From: Caballeronia fortuita
GTDB lineage: Bacteria; Pseudomonadota; Gammaproteobacteria; Burkholderiales; Burkholderiaceae
DNA: 64,000 nt
Assembly: GCF_001544835.2 (NCBI RefSeq)
Contig: NZ_FCNX02000003.1
Coordinates: forward strand, 372,001-436,000
Direction of reading: 5' to 3'
The position numbers and the translations under genes are program-made. This document shows positions 8,239 to 16,536 of the stretch, in pieces. The notes beneath the pieces are model-generated. The model was given only the letters and a program-made list of their open reading frames with translations, did no database searches and was not told where the DNA came from. Numbering within the stretch: position 1 is the stretch's first letter; every line of letters starts with the position of its first letter.

Positions 8239-9207
8239 ATGCGACCCGCCAAAGTGCCTGCCACAGTCATTACCGGTTTCCTTGGAGCCGGCAAGACGAC
8301 ACTCGTAAATCATCTGCTCGAATCCACGCGGCCGATGCAGATCGGCATCGTCGTGAACGAATTCGGCGAAGTCGGTATCGACGGCCAGTTGATCGTCGCC
8401 GATGAACGCGCCGTGATCGAGATCAACAACGGCTGCGTCTGCTGCACGGTCCGCACCGATCTTGTCGCCAGCGTGCGCGACATGTTGATGCGCTTCGGCG
8501 ATCGCCTTGAGCGGCTCATCATCGAAACGTCGGGCCTCGCCGATCCTGCGCCGGTGCTGCAGACCTTTCTCGCCGATCCCGACATGCGCGAGCGCGTGGG
8601 ACTGGAATCGGTGGTCGCCGTGGTCGATGCGATGCACGCGCAAGCCCAGCTTCATGACGAGATCGCGCGTGAGCAAGTGGTATTCGCGGACCGCATCGTC
8701 ATCAACAAGACCGACCTCGTTTCGTCCGATGCCGTCAATGCGCTCGTTGCGGCAATCCGCCGGCTCAATCCGACTGCACGCATCGAATACGCGCAGCGTT
8801 CCCGGATCGACGCGCATGCGCTTTTCGGCACGCGTAGCTTTTCGGTCGACAGCCTGCTCGCCATCGAGCCGAATCTGCTCGACGAAGACGGCCACGATCA
8901 CGAACACGACGACAGCATCGCATCGTGCGCGATCGTGGTGCCCGGCGGCATCGACGCGACGCGTTTCAACCGCTGGATCAATCAGCTCGTGCAAACGCAA
9001 GGCACACAACTGCTGCGCATGAAAGGCGTGCTCAACATGCACGACGAACCGCGACGCCTGCATTTTCATAGCGTGCATATGTTGCTCGACACCACGTTCG
9101 GCCGCGCATGGATGCGCAACGAAACACGAGAGAGCCGTTTCGTGATGATTGGCCGCAACATCGACGCAGCGCGAATGCGCGACGGACTTCTGAGTTGCAG
9201 GTACTGA
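8239..9207 (+). CDS. CobW/COG0523-family metallochaperone GTPase
   Basis: 322 residues. P-loop GFLGAGKT at residues 13-20, the family metal-binding motif GCVCC at 65-69, the Asn-Lys-Thr-Asp guanine-specificity motif VINKTD near residue 155, and a His/Asp-rich loop EDGHDHEHDD near 215-224; the CobW C-terminal domain follows. Proteins of this family hydrolyse GTP while delivering a metal. Its place as first gene of an operon with a cobalt-type nitrile hydratase and CbtAB cobalt uptake suggests that it supplies Co(III)/Co(II) to the enzyme, as proposed for CobW-type activators in other nitrile hydratase loci. The link to this enzyme is inference from context. Confidence 0.85.
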   Translation: MRPAKVPATVITGFLGAGKTTLVNHLLESTRPMQIGIVVNEFGEVGIDGQLIVADERAVIEINNGCVCCTVRTDLVASVRDMLMRFGDRLERLIIETSGLADPAPVLQTFLADPDMRERVGLESVVAVVDAMHAQAQLHDEIAREQVVFADRIVINKTDLVSSDAVNALVAAIRRLNPTARIEYAQRSRIDAHALFGTRSFSVDSLLAIEPNLLDEDGHDHEHDDSIASCAIVVPGGIDATRFNRWINQLVQTQGTQLLRMKGVLNMHDEPRRLHFHSVHMLLDTTFGRAWMRNETRESRFVMIGRNIDAARMRDGLLSCRY

Positions 9208-9241
9208 AGCCTTCATTCATTTCTTCTTCAAGGAGCTACGC

Positions 9242-9745
9242 ATGAAAAAGACAGAGGCATACACGGTGAGCATCGGCGTTTTGGCGGTCGTCGATACATG
9301 GCTCACCGGCACGATCTTTCCGGTTCCCGTCTGGGTGACGTTCATCGCGTGGGCGTCGTTCTTCGTGCTCGGCGGCGGGCGCGCGGGCTTCGTCAAGAGC
9401 GTGGCGTCGAATCTCACGGGACTCGTCATCGCTTCACTTACCTTGCTTTGCATTGCGACGACGAGCGGCGGCGCGATCGCGGTAGCCGTGCTGGTCGGCA
9501 TCGGCAGTGCGGCGATGGTTCAGGCATCCAGGATCAAGTTGCTCGACGTCTTGCCAGCGATCGTCTGGGGCTTCGCCTCGACGGTCGGCACGACGGTCGC
9601 AACGGGCAAGGCGATCACCACGGCGGGCATCGGTAATCCGGCGCTGGTCGCGGCCGCCGCGCTCGTTACCGGCGCAGTCTTCGGCTTCGTCTCGGAAGTG
9701 GTCGGCGAAGCTCTGCAATTCAGACGCGAGCATCGGCTCGGATAA
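9242..9745 (+). CDS. DUF1097-family inner-membrane protein
   Basis: 167 residues with about five hydrophobic segments: VSIGVLAVVDTWLTG, VWVTFIAWASFFVL, LTGLVIASLTLLCIA, IAVAVLVGIGSAAMV and LVAAAALVTGAVFGFVSEVV. The overall length and the FIAWASFFxxGG block fit the DUF1097 family, whose biochemical role is not established. Ribosome binding site AAGGAG at about 9231. It sits between the metallochaperone and the nitrile hydratase beta gene with short gaps on both sides, so it is probably co-transcribed; a role in substrate or metal movement is possible but not shown. Confidence 0.75.
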   Translation: MKKTEAYTVSIGVLAVVDTWLTGTIFPVPVWVTFIAWASFFVLGGGRAGFVKSVASNLTGLVIASLTLLCIATTSGGAIAVAVLVGIGSAAMVQASRIKLLDVLPAIVWGFASTVGTTVATGKAITTAGIGNPALVAAAALVTGAVFGFVSEVVGEALQFRREHRLG

Positions 9746-9773
9746 GACCGTTTCCATTCAAGCGGAGCAAAAC

Positions 9774-10517
9774 ATGAAGCTGCAACATCATCTTGGCGGC
9801 ATCGAAAATCTGGGGCCGGTCAGCACTGAAAAGCGCGTATTCGTCGAGCCATGGGAGAAGCGCATCTTCGGCATTCATACTGTGATGATGGCGGAGAGTG
9901 CACATCTGTCGGACACGCCGCATCGCTATCCGGTCGACACGTTGCCCACCGCCTTCAAGAGCAACTGGACTTGGGCCTCGCTGCGCACCGGCGCCGAAGA
10001 CATGCAGCCGTTCGAGTACTTCAAATATCGCTACTACGAGAAATGGCTCGGCGGCATTGCGCAGTTTTTCGTCGATCAGGGGTATGTGTCGGCAGAGGAA
10101 CTCGCAGAGAAAACCGCCCACTACAGTGCGCACCCGGACGCGCCGCTACCCGATCGTCCCAGTGCCGAACTCGCCGCGCAGATCGACGCCTATCTGCAGA
10201 ATGGCGACTCGGGCTATCACGCGCTCGACGGCGCGGCGCGTTTTCGAGCGGGCGATACCGTGCGTATCGCCGATCCCGAAGCGGTGGATCACACGCGCTT
10301 GCCGGGTTATCTGCGCAACAAGACAGGCGTGGTGGATCTCGTCTATCCCGGCGCGTTCTCCTATTTCGTCTCGACGGGCGTGGACGGGATCGGTGCGCCG
10401 ATGCCTGTATATCGCATCGCCTTCGACGCCGCGTCGCTCTGGGGCGCCGCCAAAAGCGAGCCAAATACAACCATCTACGCCGACCTGTACGAAGCCTACG
10501 TGCAGTCAGCCGACTGA
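9774..10517 (+). CDS. nthB: nitrile hydratase beta subunit
   Basis: 247 residues. The N-terminus MKLQHHLGGIENLGPV and the following WEKRIFGIHTVMMAE block are diagnostic of nitrile hydratase beta chains, as is the C-terminal barrel domain (FRAGDTVRIADPEA, GYLRNKTGVVDLVYPGAF, YRIAFDAASLWG). The start at this ATG, behind GCGGAGC, gives the usual length of 210-250 residues; an earlier in-frame start would run through the previous gene. The beta-before-alpha order is typical of the cobalt type. It forms the heterodimer (or tetramer) with the alpha chain that converts nitriles to amides in the cytoplasm. Confidence 0.93.
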   Translation: MKLQHHLGGIENLGPVSTEKRVFVEPWEKRIFGIHTVMMAESAHLSDTPHRYPVDTLPTAFKSNWTWASLRTGAEDMQPFEYFKYRYYEKWLGGIAQFFVDQGYVSAEELAEKTAHYSAHPDAPLPDRPSAELAAQIDAYLQNGDSGYHALDGAARFRAGDTVRIADPEAVDHTRLPGYLRNKTGVVDLVYPGAFSYFVSTGVDGIGAPMPVYRIAFDAASLWGAAKSEPNTTIYADLYEAYVQSAD

Positions 10518-10547
10518 ACTCGATTGAAGCCAACCACGAGCGAACCC

Positions 10548-11171
10548 ATGAGCCAACTCTTCGAATTTTCCGACGACCGCGAAGCATCGAGCGCCGCCAA
10601 AGTGCGTGCCCTGGAAGCCTTGTTGATCGAAAAAGGCGTCATTGCTACCGACTCCGTCGATGTCGTGCTCAAACACTTCGAGACAATGGCCGGCCCGTTC
10701 AACGGCGCGAAGATCGTCGCTCGCGCGTGGGTCGATCCGACCTACGCGAGGCGTCTCGTCGCGGACACGCCTAAGGCGATCGCCGAACTCTCGCTTCCGC
10801 TCGGCATGGCGGGCGCGGAAGGCGAGCATATGGCCGCGGTCGCGAACGATGCGAACGTGCATAACCTGATCATCTGCACGCTGTGTTCGTGTTATCCGTG
10901 GCCGGTGCTCGGCTTGCCGCCGTACTGGTACAAGGATCCTGTATTTCGCGCGCGCGGCGTGCGCGAACCGCGCGCCGTCTTGCAGGAATTCGGCGTACAG
11001 GTGCCCCCCACGAAGGAGGTAAAGGTGTGGGACAGCAGCGCGCAGATCCGCTGGTTCGTGGTGCCCGAGCGTCCCGCACACACGGAGCATCTGAGTGAGG
11101 AGGAACTCGCCGCGCTCGTTACGCCCGAGTCGATGATGGGCGTCGCACTCGTCGAAGCGCCCGCGGCTTAA
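10548..11171 (+). CDS. nthA: nitrile hydratase alpha subunit, cobalt type
   Basis: 207 residues. The metal claw CTLCSC is present at about residues 110-115 (ICTLCSCYPWPVLG); the Thr in CTLCSC marks a cobalt enzyme, whereas iron enzymes have CSLCSC. In active enzymes two of these Cys are oxidised to sulfinic/sulfenic acid. The family blocks ARAWVDPTYARRL and YKDPVFRARGVREPR are intact. Start at ATG 10548; a TTG at 10524 would add eight residues and is less likely. It lies 30 bases after the beta gene and 9 bases before the accessory gene. No amidase gene is in the window, so the amide product must be handled elsewhere. Confidence 0.93.
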   Translation: MSQLFEFSDDREASSAAKVRALEALLIEKGVIATDSVDVVLKHFETMAGPFNGAKIVARAWVDPTYARRLVADTPKAIAELSLPLGMAGAEGEHMAAVANDANVHNLIICTLCSCYPWPVLGLPPYWYKDPVFRARGVREPRAVLQEFGVQVPPTKEVKVWDSSAQIRWFVVPERPAHTEHLSEEELAALVTPESMMGVALVEAPAA

Positions 11172-11180
11172 GGAGGTGCC

Positions 11181-11516
11181 ATGTTCACGCGTTTCGAAGA
11201 ATATGCTGCCACGTCAATGCTCGGCGCACCGGATTCTCCGCCGCGTCTCGACGGCAAGCTGCTGTTCACCAATCGCTGGGAGCGAGATGTGTTCGGCCTC
11301 GCGCTCTCGCTATCGAAGGCGGGATGTTTCGAGTGGGAGGACTTTCGCCAGAGCCTGATTGCGTCCATCGGGAAGTGGGAAGCGATCGAATGCGCGAATC
11401 AGCCGCGCTGGGACTACTACGAACGTTTTCTCGAAGCGCTGCTGAAGGTGATCGAGACGAGCGGCGTGCTGTCGCGTCGAGAGATCGAAGCGATCGTCGC
11501 GGCGCGCAGCCGCTAA
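11181..11516 (+). CDS. nitrile hydratase accessory protein
   Basis: 111 residues behind an AGGAGGT ribosome binding site. The sequence resembles the beta-subunit N-terminal domain and P14K/NhlE-type activators: LLFTNRWERDVFGLALSLSK, then FEWEDFRQSLIASIGKWE, and YYERFLEALLKVIE. Such proteins form a complex with the alpha chain and are needed for cobalt insertion by subunit swapping in studied systems. Its position directly after nthA agrees. Role assigned by family and context. Confidence 0.88.
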   Translation: MFTRFEEYAATSMLGAPDSPPRLDGKLLFTNRWERDVFGLALSLSKAGCFEWEDFRQSLIASIGKWEAIECANQPRWDYYERFLEALLKVIETSGVLSRREIEAIVAARSR

Positions 11517-11545
11517 CATTTTTCTGACTCTTCCGGAGATACTTT

Positions 11546-11755
11546 ATGAATCACGCTGCCCTTCATTCCGCTGACGCGTTCGAACCGATTCCGCTGCGCG
11601 AACTGCTGCCGTGGATGATCTTTGGCGGTTTGCTGATGCTGCTGGCGCTGTATTTCGTCGGCGCGGAGCAGGGTGCTACCGCGATCTTTCAGGGCACCGC
11701 CATTCACGAATTCGTGCATGACGGACGCCATCTGCTGGGCTTTCCCTGCCACTGA
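11546..11755 (+). CDS. cbtB: CbtB cobalt-uptake small subunit
   Basis: 69 residues with one transmembrane helix (LPWMIFGGLLMLLALYFVG) and a C-terminal His/Cys motif HEFVHDGRHLLGFPCH, the hallmark of CbtB, which is normally paired with CbtA. The C-terminal His residues are thought to bind cobalt. It starts 29 bases after the accessory gene and is followed 13 bases later by cbtA. In this operon it supplies cobalt for the nitrile hydratase rather than for cobalamin synthesis, judging from context. Confidence 0.88.
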   Translation: MNHAALHSADAFEPIPLRELLPWMIFGGLLMLLALYFVGAEQGATAIFQGTAIHEFVHDGRHLLGFPCH

Positions 11756-11768
11756 CGAGGAGACGACG

Positions 11769-12554
11769 ATGGTCGGAAAACTGTTGATGCGCGGCATGCT
11801 CGTTGGCCTCATGGCGGGACTGCTGGCGTTTTGCTTCGCGCGGGTGGCGGGCGAGCCGCAAGTCGAACGCGCGATCGCTTTCGAGGCCCATGAAGCGCAC
11901 GAGCACGCTCACGCCGGCGACGCGCCCGAGCCTGAAATCGTCAGTCGTGAAATGCAAGCGGGCGTGGGCTTGCTGACCGGCGTACTCGCGTACGGCGCTG
12001 CATTCGGTGGGCTCTTCGCGTTGTGCTTCGCCTATGCGTGGGGACGCGCGGGAAGCATGGGCGCGCGGCCGCTTGCGGCATGGCTTGCGCTCGCGGCTTT
12101 CGCCGCCCTGGTGGTGCTGCCGGCGCTGAAATATCCGGCGAATCCGCCTTCGGTGGGCGCGGCGGAAACCATCGGCGTTCGCACCGCGCTTTATTTTTTC
12201 TGCATGGGGATTTCCGTCGCCATTACACTGCTGTCGATAGCTTTGCGGCAGGCCCTTTCGCGCAAATGGCGCGATGCCGACGCGACGCTCGCCGGTCTGC
12301 TGGCTTTCGCGATCATGGCTGCTGCGATGCTCGCGCTGTTGCCGGCTATCGACGAGGTGCCTGCCGAATTTCCCGCCACGTTGCTGTGGCAGTTCCGCGT
12401 GGCGTCGATCGGCATGCAGGCAATTATCTGGACGGTCATCGGCGCTGCGTTCGGTGTGGCGGCGGAGCGCATGGCGCTGCCCGGTGCAGCGCGCGTGCGT
12501 CGAGGCATGCCCGTGAGCGAATCTGTTCTCAGAGGATCCGGATATCCGAGATGA
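11769..12554 (+). CDS. cbtA: CbtA cobalt-uptake membrane protein
   Basis: 261 residues. ATG 11769 follows GAGGAGACG; earlier in-frame codons lie inside cbtB. About five to six transmembrane segments (MLVGLMAGLLAFCFARVAGE, GLLTGVLAYGAAFGGLFALC, WLALAAFAALVVLPALKYP, FFCMGISVAITLLSIAL, LLAFAIMAAAMLALLP, IGMQAIIWTVIGAAFG) with a His/Glu loop EAHEAHEHAHAGD after the first, as in CbtA. The conserved LKYPANPP motif is present. The stop overlaps the next start by ATGA, so translation is coupled to the GlxA-type regulator. Family knowledge: predicted energy-coupled cobalt transporter. Confidence 0.88.
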   Translation: MVGKLLMRGMLVGLMAGLLAFCFARVAGEPQVERAIAFEAHEAHEHAHAGDAPEPEIVSREMQAGVGLLTGVLAYGAAFGGLFALCFAYAWGRAGSMGARPLAAWLALAAFAALVVLPALKYPANPPSVGAAETIGVRTALYFFCMGISVAITLLSIALRQALSRKWRDADATLAGLLAFAIMAAAMLALLPAIDEVPAEFPATLLWQFRVASIGMQAIIWTVIGAAFGVAAERMALPGAARVRRGMPVSESVLRGSGYPR

Positions 12555-13534
12555 AACGCATCAAGGTCGGTATGCTCGTCTTTCCTGGTTTTCAACTGCT
12601 CGATATCGCCGGGCCGAAGGATGCGTTCGCCGAAGTCAAGGTGCTGAGTGCAGGGGAGTGCGAGTACGAAATGATGATGGTCGGCACGACGCGCGGCACG
12701 GTGCAGTCGTCGAGCGGTCTGACGACCGTGCCGGATCGTACGATCTTCGATCCGTGCCCTGAGTTCGACACCATCATCGTGCCGGGCGGGCTCGGCATCT
12801 TCGATGCCTTCGACGATCCGGCGCTGAGCAACTGGCTGCGCGCGCAGCATCGGCAGTGCCGCCGCGTGTCGGCCATCTGCAACGGGTTGTTTGCCCTCGG
12901 CTCGGCGGGGCTGCTCGACAATAAACTGGTGACGACTCACTGGATGGATGTGCCCCGGCTCGCCAGCACTTTTCCGAAGGTGCGCATCGAGCCGGATCAT
13001 ATCTTCGTTCGCGACGGCAGCATCTACACGACGGCCGGTGTCACGGCGGGCATCGACCTGTCGCTTGCGATGATCGAAGACGACTTCGGCCGGCAAATGG
13101 CGCTCGATGTCGCCAAGTATCTGATCGTCTATCTGAGGCGCTCGGGCGGGCAGTCCCAGTTCAGTCCGCTGCTGGAAACGCAGGCCTCGCCTGGTTCGCA
13201 GACTATCGAAGTCCAGCAATTCATGCTGGATAACCTGCATGTGGATCATACGGTAGCGTCGCTTGCCGAACGCGTGCATATGAGCGCGCGCAATCTCTCG
13301 CGCATCTTCGCCAAGGATTGCGGCATCACGCCGATGACTTATCTCGCCAATGCGCGCATCGATGCCGCGCGGCGCTACCTGGAAGCCACGGACTTGCCGT
13401 TAAGAGTCATCGCGCACCGGTGTGGCTTCCAAGACACCGACAAGTTCCGCCGCACGTTCCTGCGCCGTCTGCAAATCCATCCGGCCGAGTATCGTGACCG
13501 CTTCAAGCCGAAAGCGGCGGCTGGAGCAAGGTGA
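12551..13534 (+). CDS. GlxA-family regulator (DJ-1/PfpI domain plus AraC HTH)
   Basis: 327 residues. The N-terminal half is a DJ-1/PfpI (glutamine amidotransferase-like) domain: VGMLVFPGFQLLDIAGPKDA, FDTIIVPGG, then the nucleophile-elbow-like AICNGLFALGSAGLL and TTHW at about residues 112-135. The C-terminal third holds two AraC-type helix-turn-helix units (SLAERVHMSARNLSRIFAKD and PLRVIAHRCGFQDTDKFRR). Such regulators sense small molecules with the first domain. The ATGA overlap with cbtA makes it the last gene of the nitrile hydratase operon, so it is a plausible regulator of nitrile or amide use; no target site was identified. Confidence 0.88.
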   Translation: MKRIKVGMLVFPGFQLLDIAGPKDAFAEVKVLSAGECEYEMMMVGTTRGTVQSSSGLTTVPDRTIFDPCPEFDTIIVPGGLGIFDAFDDPALSNWLRAQHRQCRRVSAICNGLFALGSAGLLDNKLVTTHWMDVPRLASTFPKVRIEPDHIFVRDGSIYTTAGVTAGIDLSLAMIEDDFGRQMALDVAKYLIVYLRRSGGQSQFSPLLETQASPGSQTIEVQQFMLDNLHVDHTVASLAERVHMSARNLSRIFAKDCGITPMTYLANARIDAARRYLEATDLPLRVIAHRCGFQDTDKFRRTFLRRLQIHPAEYRDRFKPKAAAGAR

Positions 13535-13860
13535 CGAAAAGTCTTCTGCTGCCAATCGAATACAGTACTCGCAAGAGCAGTCCGAAGCGGCTGAGCGTAT
13601 CGCCGGAGCGACGAGTTTGCGTGCCCGCTTGGCGTTGTTGTCGACCATAGCGAAGATCTGGCTCGCGTGCTCGCCGGAGATCTCGTGGAGACTGCGAGAA
13701 TATGGGCCACTAGCATGCCAATGAAAGTTCTTTGTCATGGTGAACAGCGTGAAAACGTCCGCGAGCAATGCATTCGGGCCGCCGGAGACTTCGTCGCGCG
13801 CGTCGGAGCCGAGGTCGTAGGAACTGGCAGATCGTCTCGTGTCTTCGTCAGCATGCGTTT
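13535..13860 (-). pseudogene. dps (starvation ferritin) relic, C-terminus lost
   Basis: On the minus strand the N-terminal half of a Dps protein is readable: NALLADVFTLFTMTKNFHWH followed by ASGP, then LHEISGEHASQIFAMVDNNA and KRARKL. The His of the NFHWH block and the DxxxE-like ferroxidase residues of the EHASQIF helix are there, but soon after (near 13590) the frame loses similarity and then runs into the end of the GlxA-type gene. The next Dps block (TLRSIGHIARL-like) is only hinted at in another frame. No start codon with a good ribosome binding site precedes it. A truncated, inactive copy. Confidence 0.7.
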
Positions 13861-13947
13861 CTCCCTCTGCTAGACAGCATCGCAGCAACGCGACGTGATC
13901 ACTTCATGTGTCGACAAACGCGTTGCCAATGCGAGAAACCGACCATC

Positions 13948-14222
13948 TCAAATCACGCCGGTCGGATTCACGACTCGCAGTCTCCAGCCCTCATCGAGCA
14001 CAAGCAATGCGACATCGCCGCTGATCGCGTGCGGCGCACTGAATCGGTGATGTGCGGACGTCTCGACAGCAACCCGTTGAGCGCAGCTCGCAATGCCGCG
14101 TGACCTTGGACCACGTCGCCGTCGGTCGTTCGCATCGTCGCGACGTTGCTGAATATCGACATCGGCGCATCGAGGTCGCCAGAATTCATCGCCGCGTCGA
14201 AGGCCTTTGGTATCTCTTCAGG
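13948..14222 (-). pseudogene. NTF2/SnoaL-like small protein relic (frameshifted)
   Basis: Minus strand: RLTPEEIPKAFDAAMNSGDL, then FSNVATMRTTDGDVVQGHAA and LRAALNGLLSRRPHITD is a typical SnoaL-like/DUF4440 first half. Near 14030 the frame shifts; the missing end, GDVALLVLDEGWRLRVVNP, is found in the next frame and stops at 13948-13950. The expected Met before TPEEIP is replaced by CTC, so the start may also be lost. The 5' part overlaps the end of the hydrolase gene in another frame. Such proteins have many roles (isomerases, cyclases), so no function is given. Confidence 0.65.
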
Positions 14223-15022
14223 CGTGAGACGGACGAATGCTTATTTACGAGCGCGTCAGCGAATTCTTCAATGATCGACGCGACTTCGACGGGAGATTCA
14301 AGCGGTGACAGGTGCCCTGTCGAAGGCACAATGCGCAGAACCGCGTGCGGGACACGCGGGAGCAACTCGGCTTCCAGAGTCTCGATACGATCGACCTGGT
14401 CCAGCTCGCCGGAGATCACAATGGTCGGTGCTACGATCGCCGCGGACTCGGAAGAGATGTCCTCTCGCAGTGCCACGTTTGGCCACCCCGCCTTGGCCTG
14501 CGGCGCGCCCTTAAGGCTGTCTTCAATCACCTGTTCGCGCTGCGCCACGTCCAAGCGCTTTGCTGTCAACACGTGGTCGATTACAAATTCGACCGACTCA
14601 CGCGTTTGGTATGCGCCCGCAAGTGTTGCGCGCTCTGCGTCGGAGAGGAGCATCGGCGTGGGAGGAGAGGGCGCAACGAGCACCAACCCTGCGAGCCCTG
14701 CTGGACGATGCGACGCAATCAGTTGCGCGACTTTCCCGCCCATCGAATGACCGATGAGCACATAACGTTCGAGCGTCAGCGCATCGATCACCCCTTGTGC
14801 GTCCGCAGCCATGTCAGCAATGCCATAACCGTCGGATGGCGCCTCGGATTGTCCCCAACCGCGATGATCGGTTGCAACGATCCGATACCGGTCCCGGAGT
14901 TGCTCGGCGACGGCGTTCCACGTGCGCGACGAACCGCCGTAATAGTGCAGGAATACGAGCGCCAAGTCGCCGCGCCCGGATTGCTCAACGTGAATCGCAA
15001 CGCCGTTCGACTGAATCTTCAT
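14186..15022 (-). CDS. alpha/beta hydrolase
   Basis: 278 residues. Oxyanion strand VFLHYYGG (about 23-30), nucleophile elbow GHSMGG (Ser about 93), acid strand TIVISGELDQVD and the catalytic His in PSTGHLSPLESP near the C-terminus. Layout and length match the esterase/enol-lactonase/haloperoxidase group of the fold, without enough to fix a substrate. The last 15 residues (RLKRYQRPSTRR) look like out-of-frame reading of the adjoining NTF2-like relic, so the natural C-terminus may have been slightly altered. It is transcribed divergently from a LysR gene with 113 bases between them, suggesting control by that regulator. Confidence 0.82.
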   Translation of the reverse strand: MKIQSNGVAIHVEQSGRGDLALVFLHYYGGSSRTWNAVAEQLRDRYRIVATDHRGWGQSEAPSDGYGIADMAADAQGVIDALTLERYVLIGHSMGGKVAQLIASHRPAGLAGLVLVAPSPPTPMLLSDAERATLAGAYQTRESVEFVIDHVLTAKRLDVAQREQVIEDSLKGAPQAKAGWPNVALREDISSESAAIVAPTIVISGELDQVDRIETLEAELLPRVPHAVLRIVPSTGHLSPLESPVEVASIIEEFADALVNKHSSVSRLKRYQRPSTRR

Positions 15023-15102
15023 GATGTTTTCCCTTATCGACTGTATGGAGACAGCTTAGATTCAGTTCTAGAATTTGATAATTGCCTTAACAGTATCGGC
15101 AG

Positions 15103-15121
15103 TCGATAAACACGTTATCGA
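15103..15121. promoter_or_regulatory. inverted repeat in LysR/hydrolase divergent region
   Basis: TCGATAA-ACACG-TTATCGA, a perfect 7-bp palindrome with a 5-base spacer, contains the T-N11-A core of LysR-type binding sites. It lies just upstream of the LysR start and within the shared control region, so it is a good candidate operator for autoregulation and control of the hydrolase gene. Confidence 0.55.
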
Positions 15122-15135
15122 ATAGGAGCAGGAAG

Positions 15136-16053
15136 ATGGATCGACTCACGGGAATGGGTGTGTTCGTCGCCGCCGTCGAGGAGGGCAGTCTCGCGGCAGC
15201 CGCGCGGCGTTTCGGAGTCTCCGCGGCAATGGCCGGCAAGCACGTGAGCGCGATCGAGTCCGAGTTGAATGCGCGACTGCTGCAGCGAACCACGCGCCGA
15301 CTGAGCCTGACCGACACGGGACAGCGGTATTACGAGCGTTGCAAGCGGATCCTGGAGGCCTATGACGAAGCGAACCGTGAAGCGCGTGATGCGCAAGGAA
15401 CGCTCCGCGGCACGTTGCGCATCGCGGCGCCGGTCACGTTCGGCGCCATGCACCTCGGCGAGGTCGTCGCACGCTATCTCGACGATCACCCACAGGTGAA
15501 CGTTGACGTGCTGCTCGGGGACCGCTATGTCGACTTGATCGATGCGGGCGTCGATCTTGCGATTCGCATTGGGCGTCTTAGCGATGCGAACCTCGTCATT
15601 CGGCCGATCGCACGCTGTCGCATGGTGTTGTGCGCATCGCCCGTCTATCTGAAAGTCAACGGCATGCCGCGCACGGTTGCAGACCTTGCAGACGCACCGC
15701 GGCTCGCGTTCAGCGAAGCCGTGTCGTCCGGCGACTGGACGTTGCGCGACGCGAAGAAGCGGCAGCATGTCATCGATGGACCTTGCAGGATGGCCGCAAA
15801 CAACGTGCAGATGCTGCTCGCTTCGGCCGTCGCGGGCGCCGGCATTGCGTTCGGCCCGAGTTTTGTGTTCGGCCCAGATCTTCAACGAGGTGAGTTGATC
15901 GAGCTTTTGCCGCACCTGCGCGCCGATGACCTTACGATTCAGGCGGTCTACCCGAGCGCGCGCCGCATCGCACTCAAAGTTCGCCGCTTCGTCGACTATC
16001 TCGATCAGGCTTTCGGCGACGATCCGCCGTGGGATCGCAGTGCCGGCGCCTGA
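15136..16053 (+). CDS. LysR-family regulator (CrgA-like)
   Basis: 305 residues. N-terminal winged HTH (MGVFVAAVEEGSLAAAARRF, then VSAAMAGKHVSAIESELNAR) followed by the co-inducer domain beginning TLRGTLRIAAPVTFGAMHLG, typical of the CrgA/AaeR-like branch often found next to the gene it controls. Ribosome binding site AGGAGCAGG directly before the ATG. It is divergent from the alpha/beta hydrolase, and a palindrome with LysR character lies between them. Inducer unknown. Confidence 0.88.
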   Translation: MDRLTGMGVFVAAVEEGSLAAAARRFGVSAAMAGKHVSAIESELNARLLQRTTRRLSLTDTGQRYYERCKRILEAYDEANREARDAQGTLRGTLRIAAPVTFGAMHLGEVVARYLDDHPQVNVDVLLGDRYVDLIDAGVDLAIRIGRLSDANLVIRPIARCRMVLCASPVYLKVNGMPRTVADLADAPRLAFSEAVSSGDWTLRDAKKRQHVIDGPCRMAANNVQMLLASAVAGAGIAFGPSFVFGPDLQRGELIELLPHLRADDLTIQAVYPSARRIALKVRRFVDYLDQAFGDDPPWDRSAGA

Positions 16054-16239
16054 TGCGCAGCTCAGGAAGGTCAGTGCGAACAGCGGATCACTTCGCGGAG
16101 AATCCCGGCATGAGAATGGGGGTCCTTGTCGACGAGCACCTTGGCGTCAGGTTACGTCGCATCGTCCCGTATGCATCGATGATCGCTGTCATGTTCACAC
16201 CTTCACGTGTGAATTGTTGAACGGCGTTCGCGCGCTCTA

Positions 16240-16480
16240 GCCGAGCAGAGACTCGAGCACGATAAGGCATTCTCAATGCCGCGTCGTCGGCGCGCACTGC
16301 GTCTGCGGCTGCCGCTATACCGAAGAAGTCGAGAGAGAGCGGCGTCTGGAAGGAGCATGTCGAAACCAGGCAGCGTCGGCATGGCCCGTTCCTTGGCGGC
16401 TCGCAGCAGCGGCGTTGGCTGATGCTTCATGAGGATGTCGCAAACCTGCGCATTCGGTTGCAGGCGCTCCGGCGGCCGCA
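16240..16480 (-). pseudogene. shikimate dehydrogenase-like 3' relic
   Basis: Minus strand: VCDILMKHQPTPLLRAAKER followed by AMPTLPGFDMLL matches the C-terminal half of shikimate dehydrogenase-family enzymes, where a D-x-hydrophobic-K/T stretch, TPLL, and a PGxxML block occur in this order. After a frameshift near 16330 the last helix (SLDFFGIAA) is readable in another frame. The nucleotide-binding and substrate-binding domains are absent, so this is a fragment only. Confidence 0.6.
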
Positions 16481-16536
16481 CGATGTCTTAAGGGTGGCGC
16501 GAGGGGACCGTCGCTTTGAAGGGGCGCACTAACGTT

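Noticed and set aside
8200..9216. Long minus-strand frame opposite the CobW gene
   Set aside because: His/Arg-rich mirror of a real gene in GC-rich DNA, no motif and no ribosome binding site.
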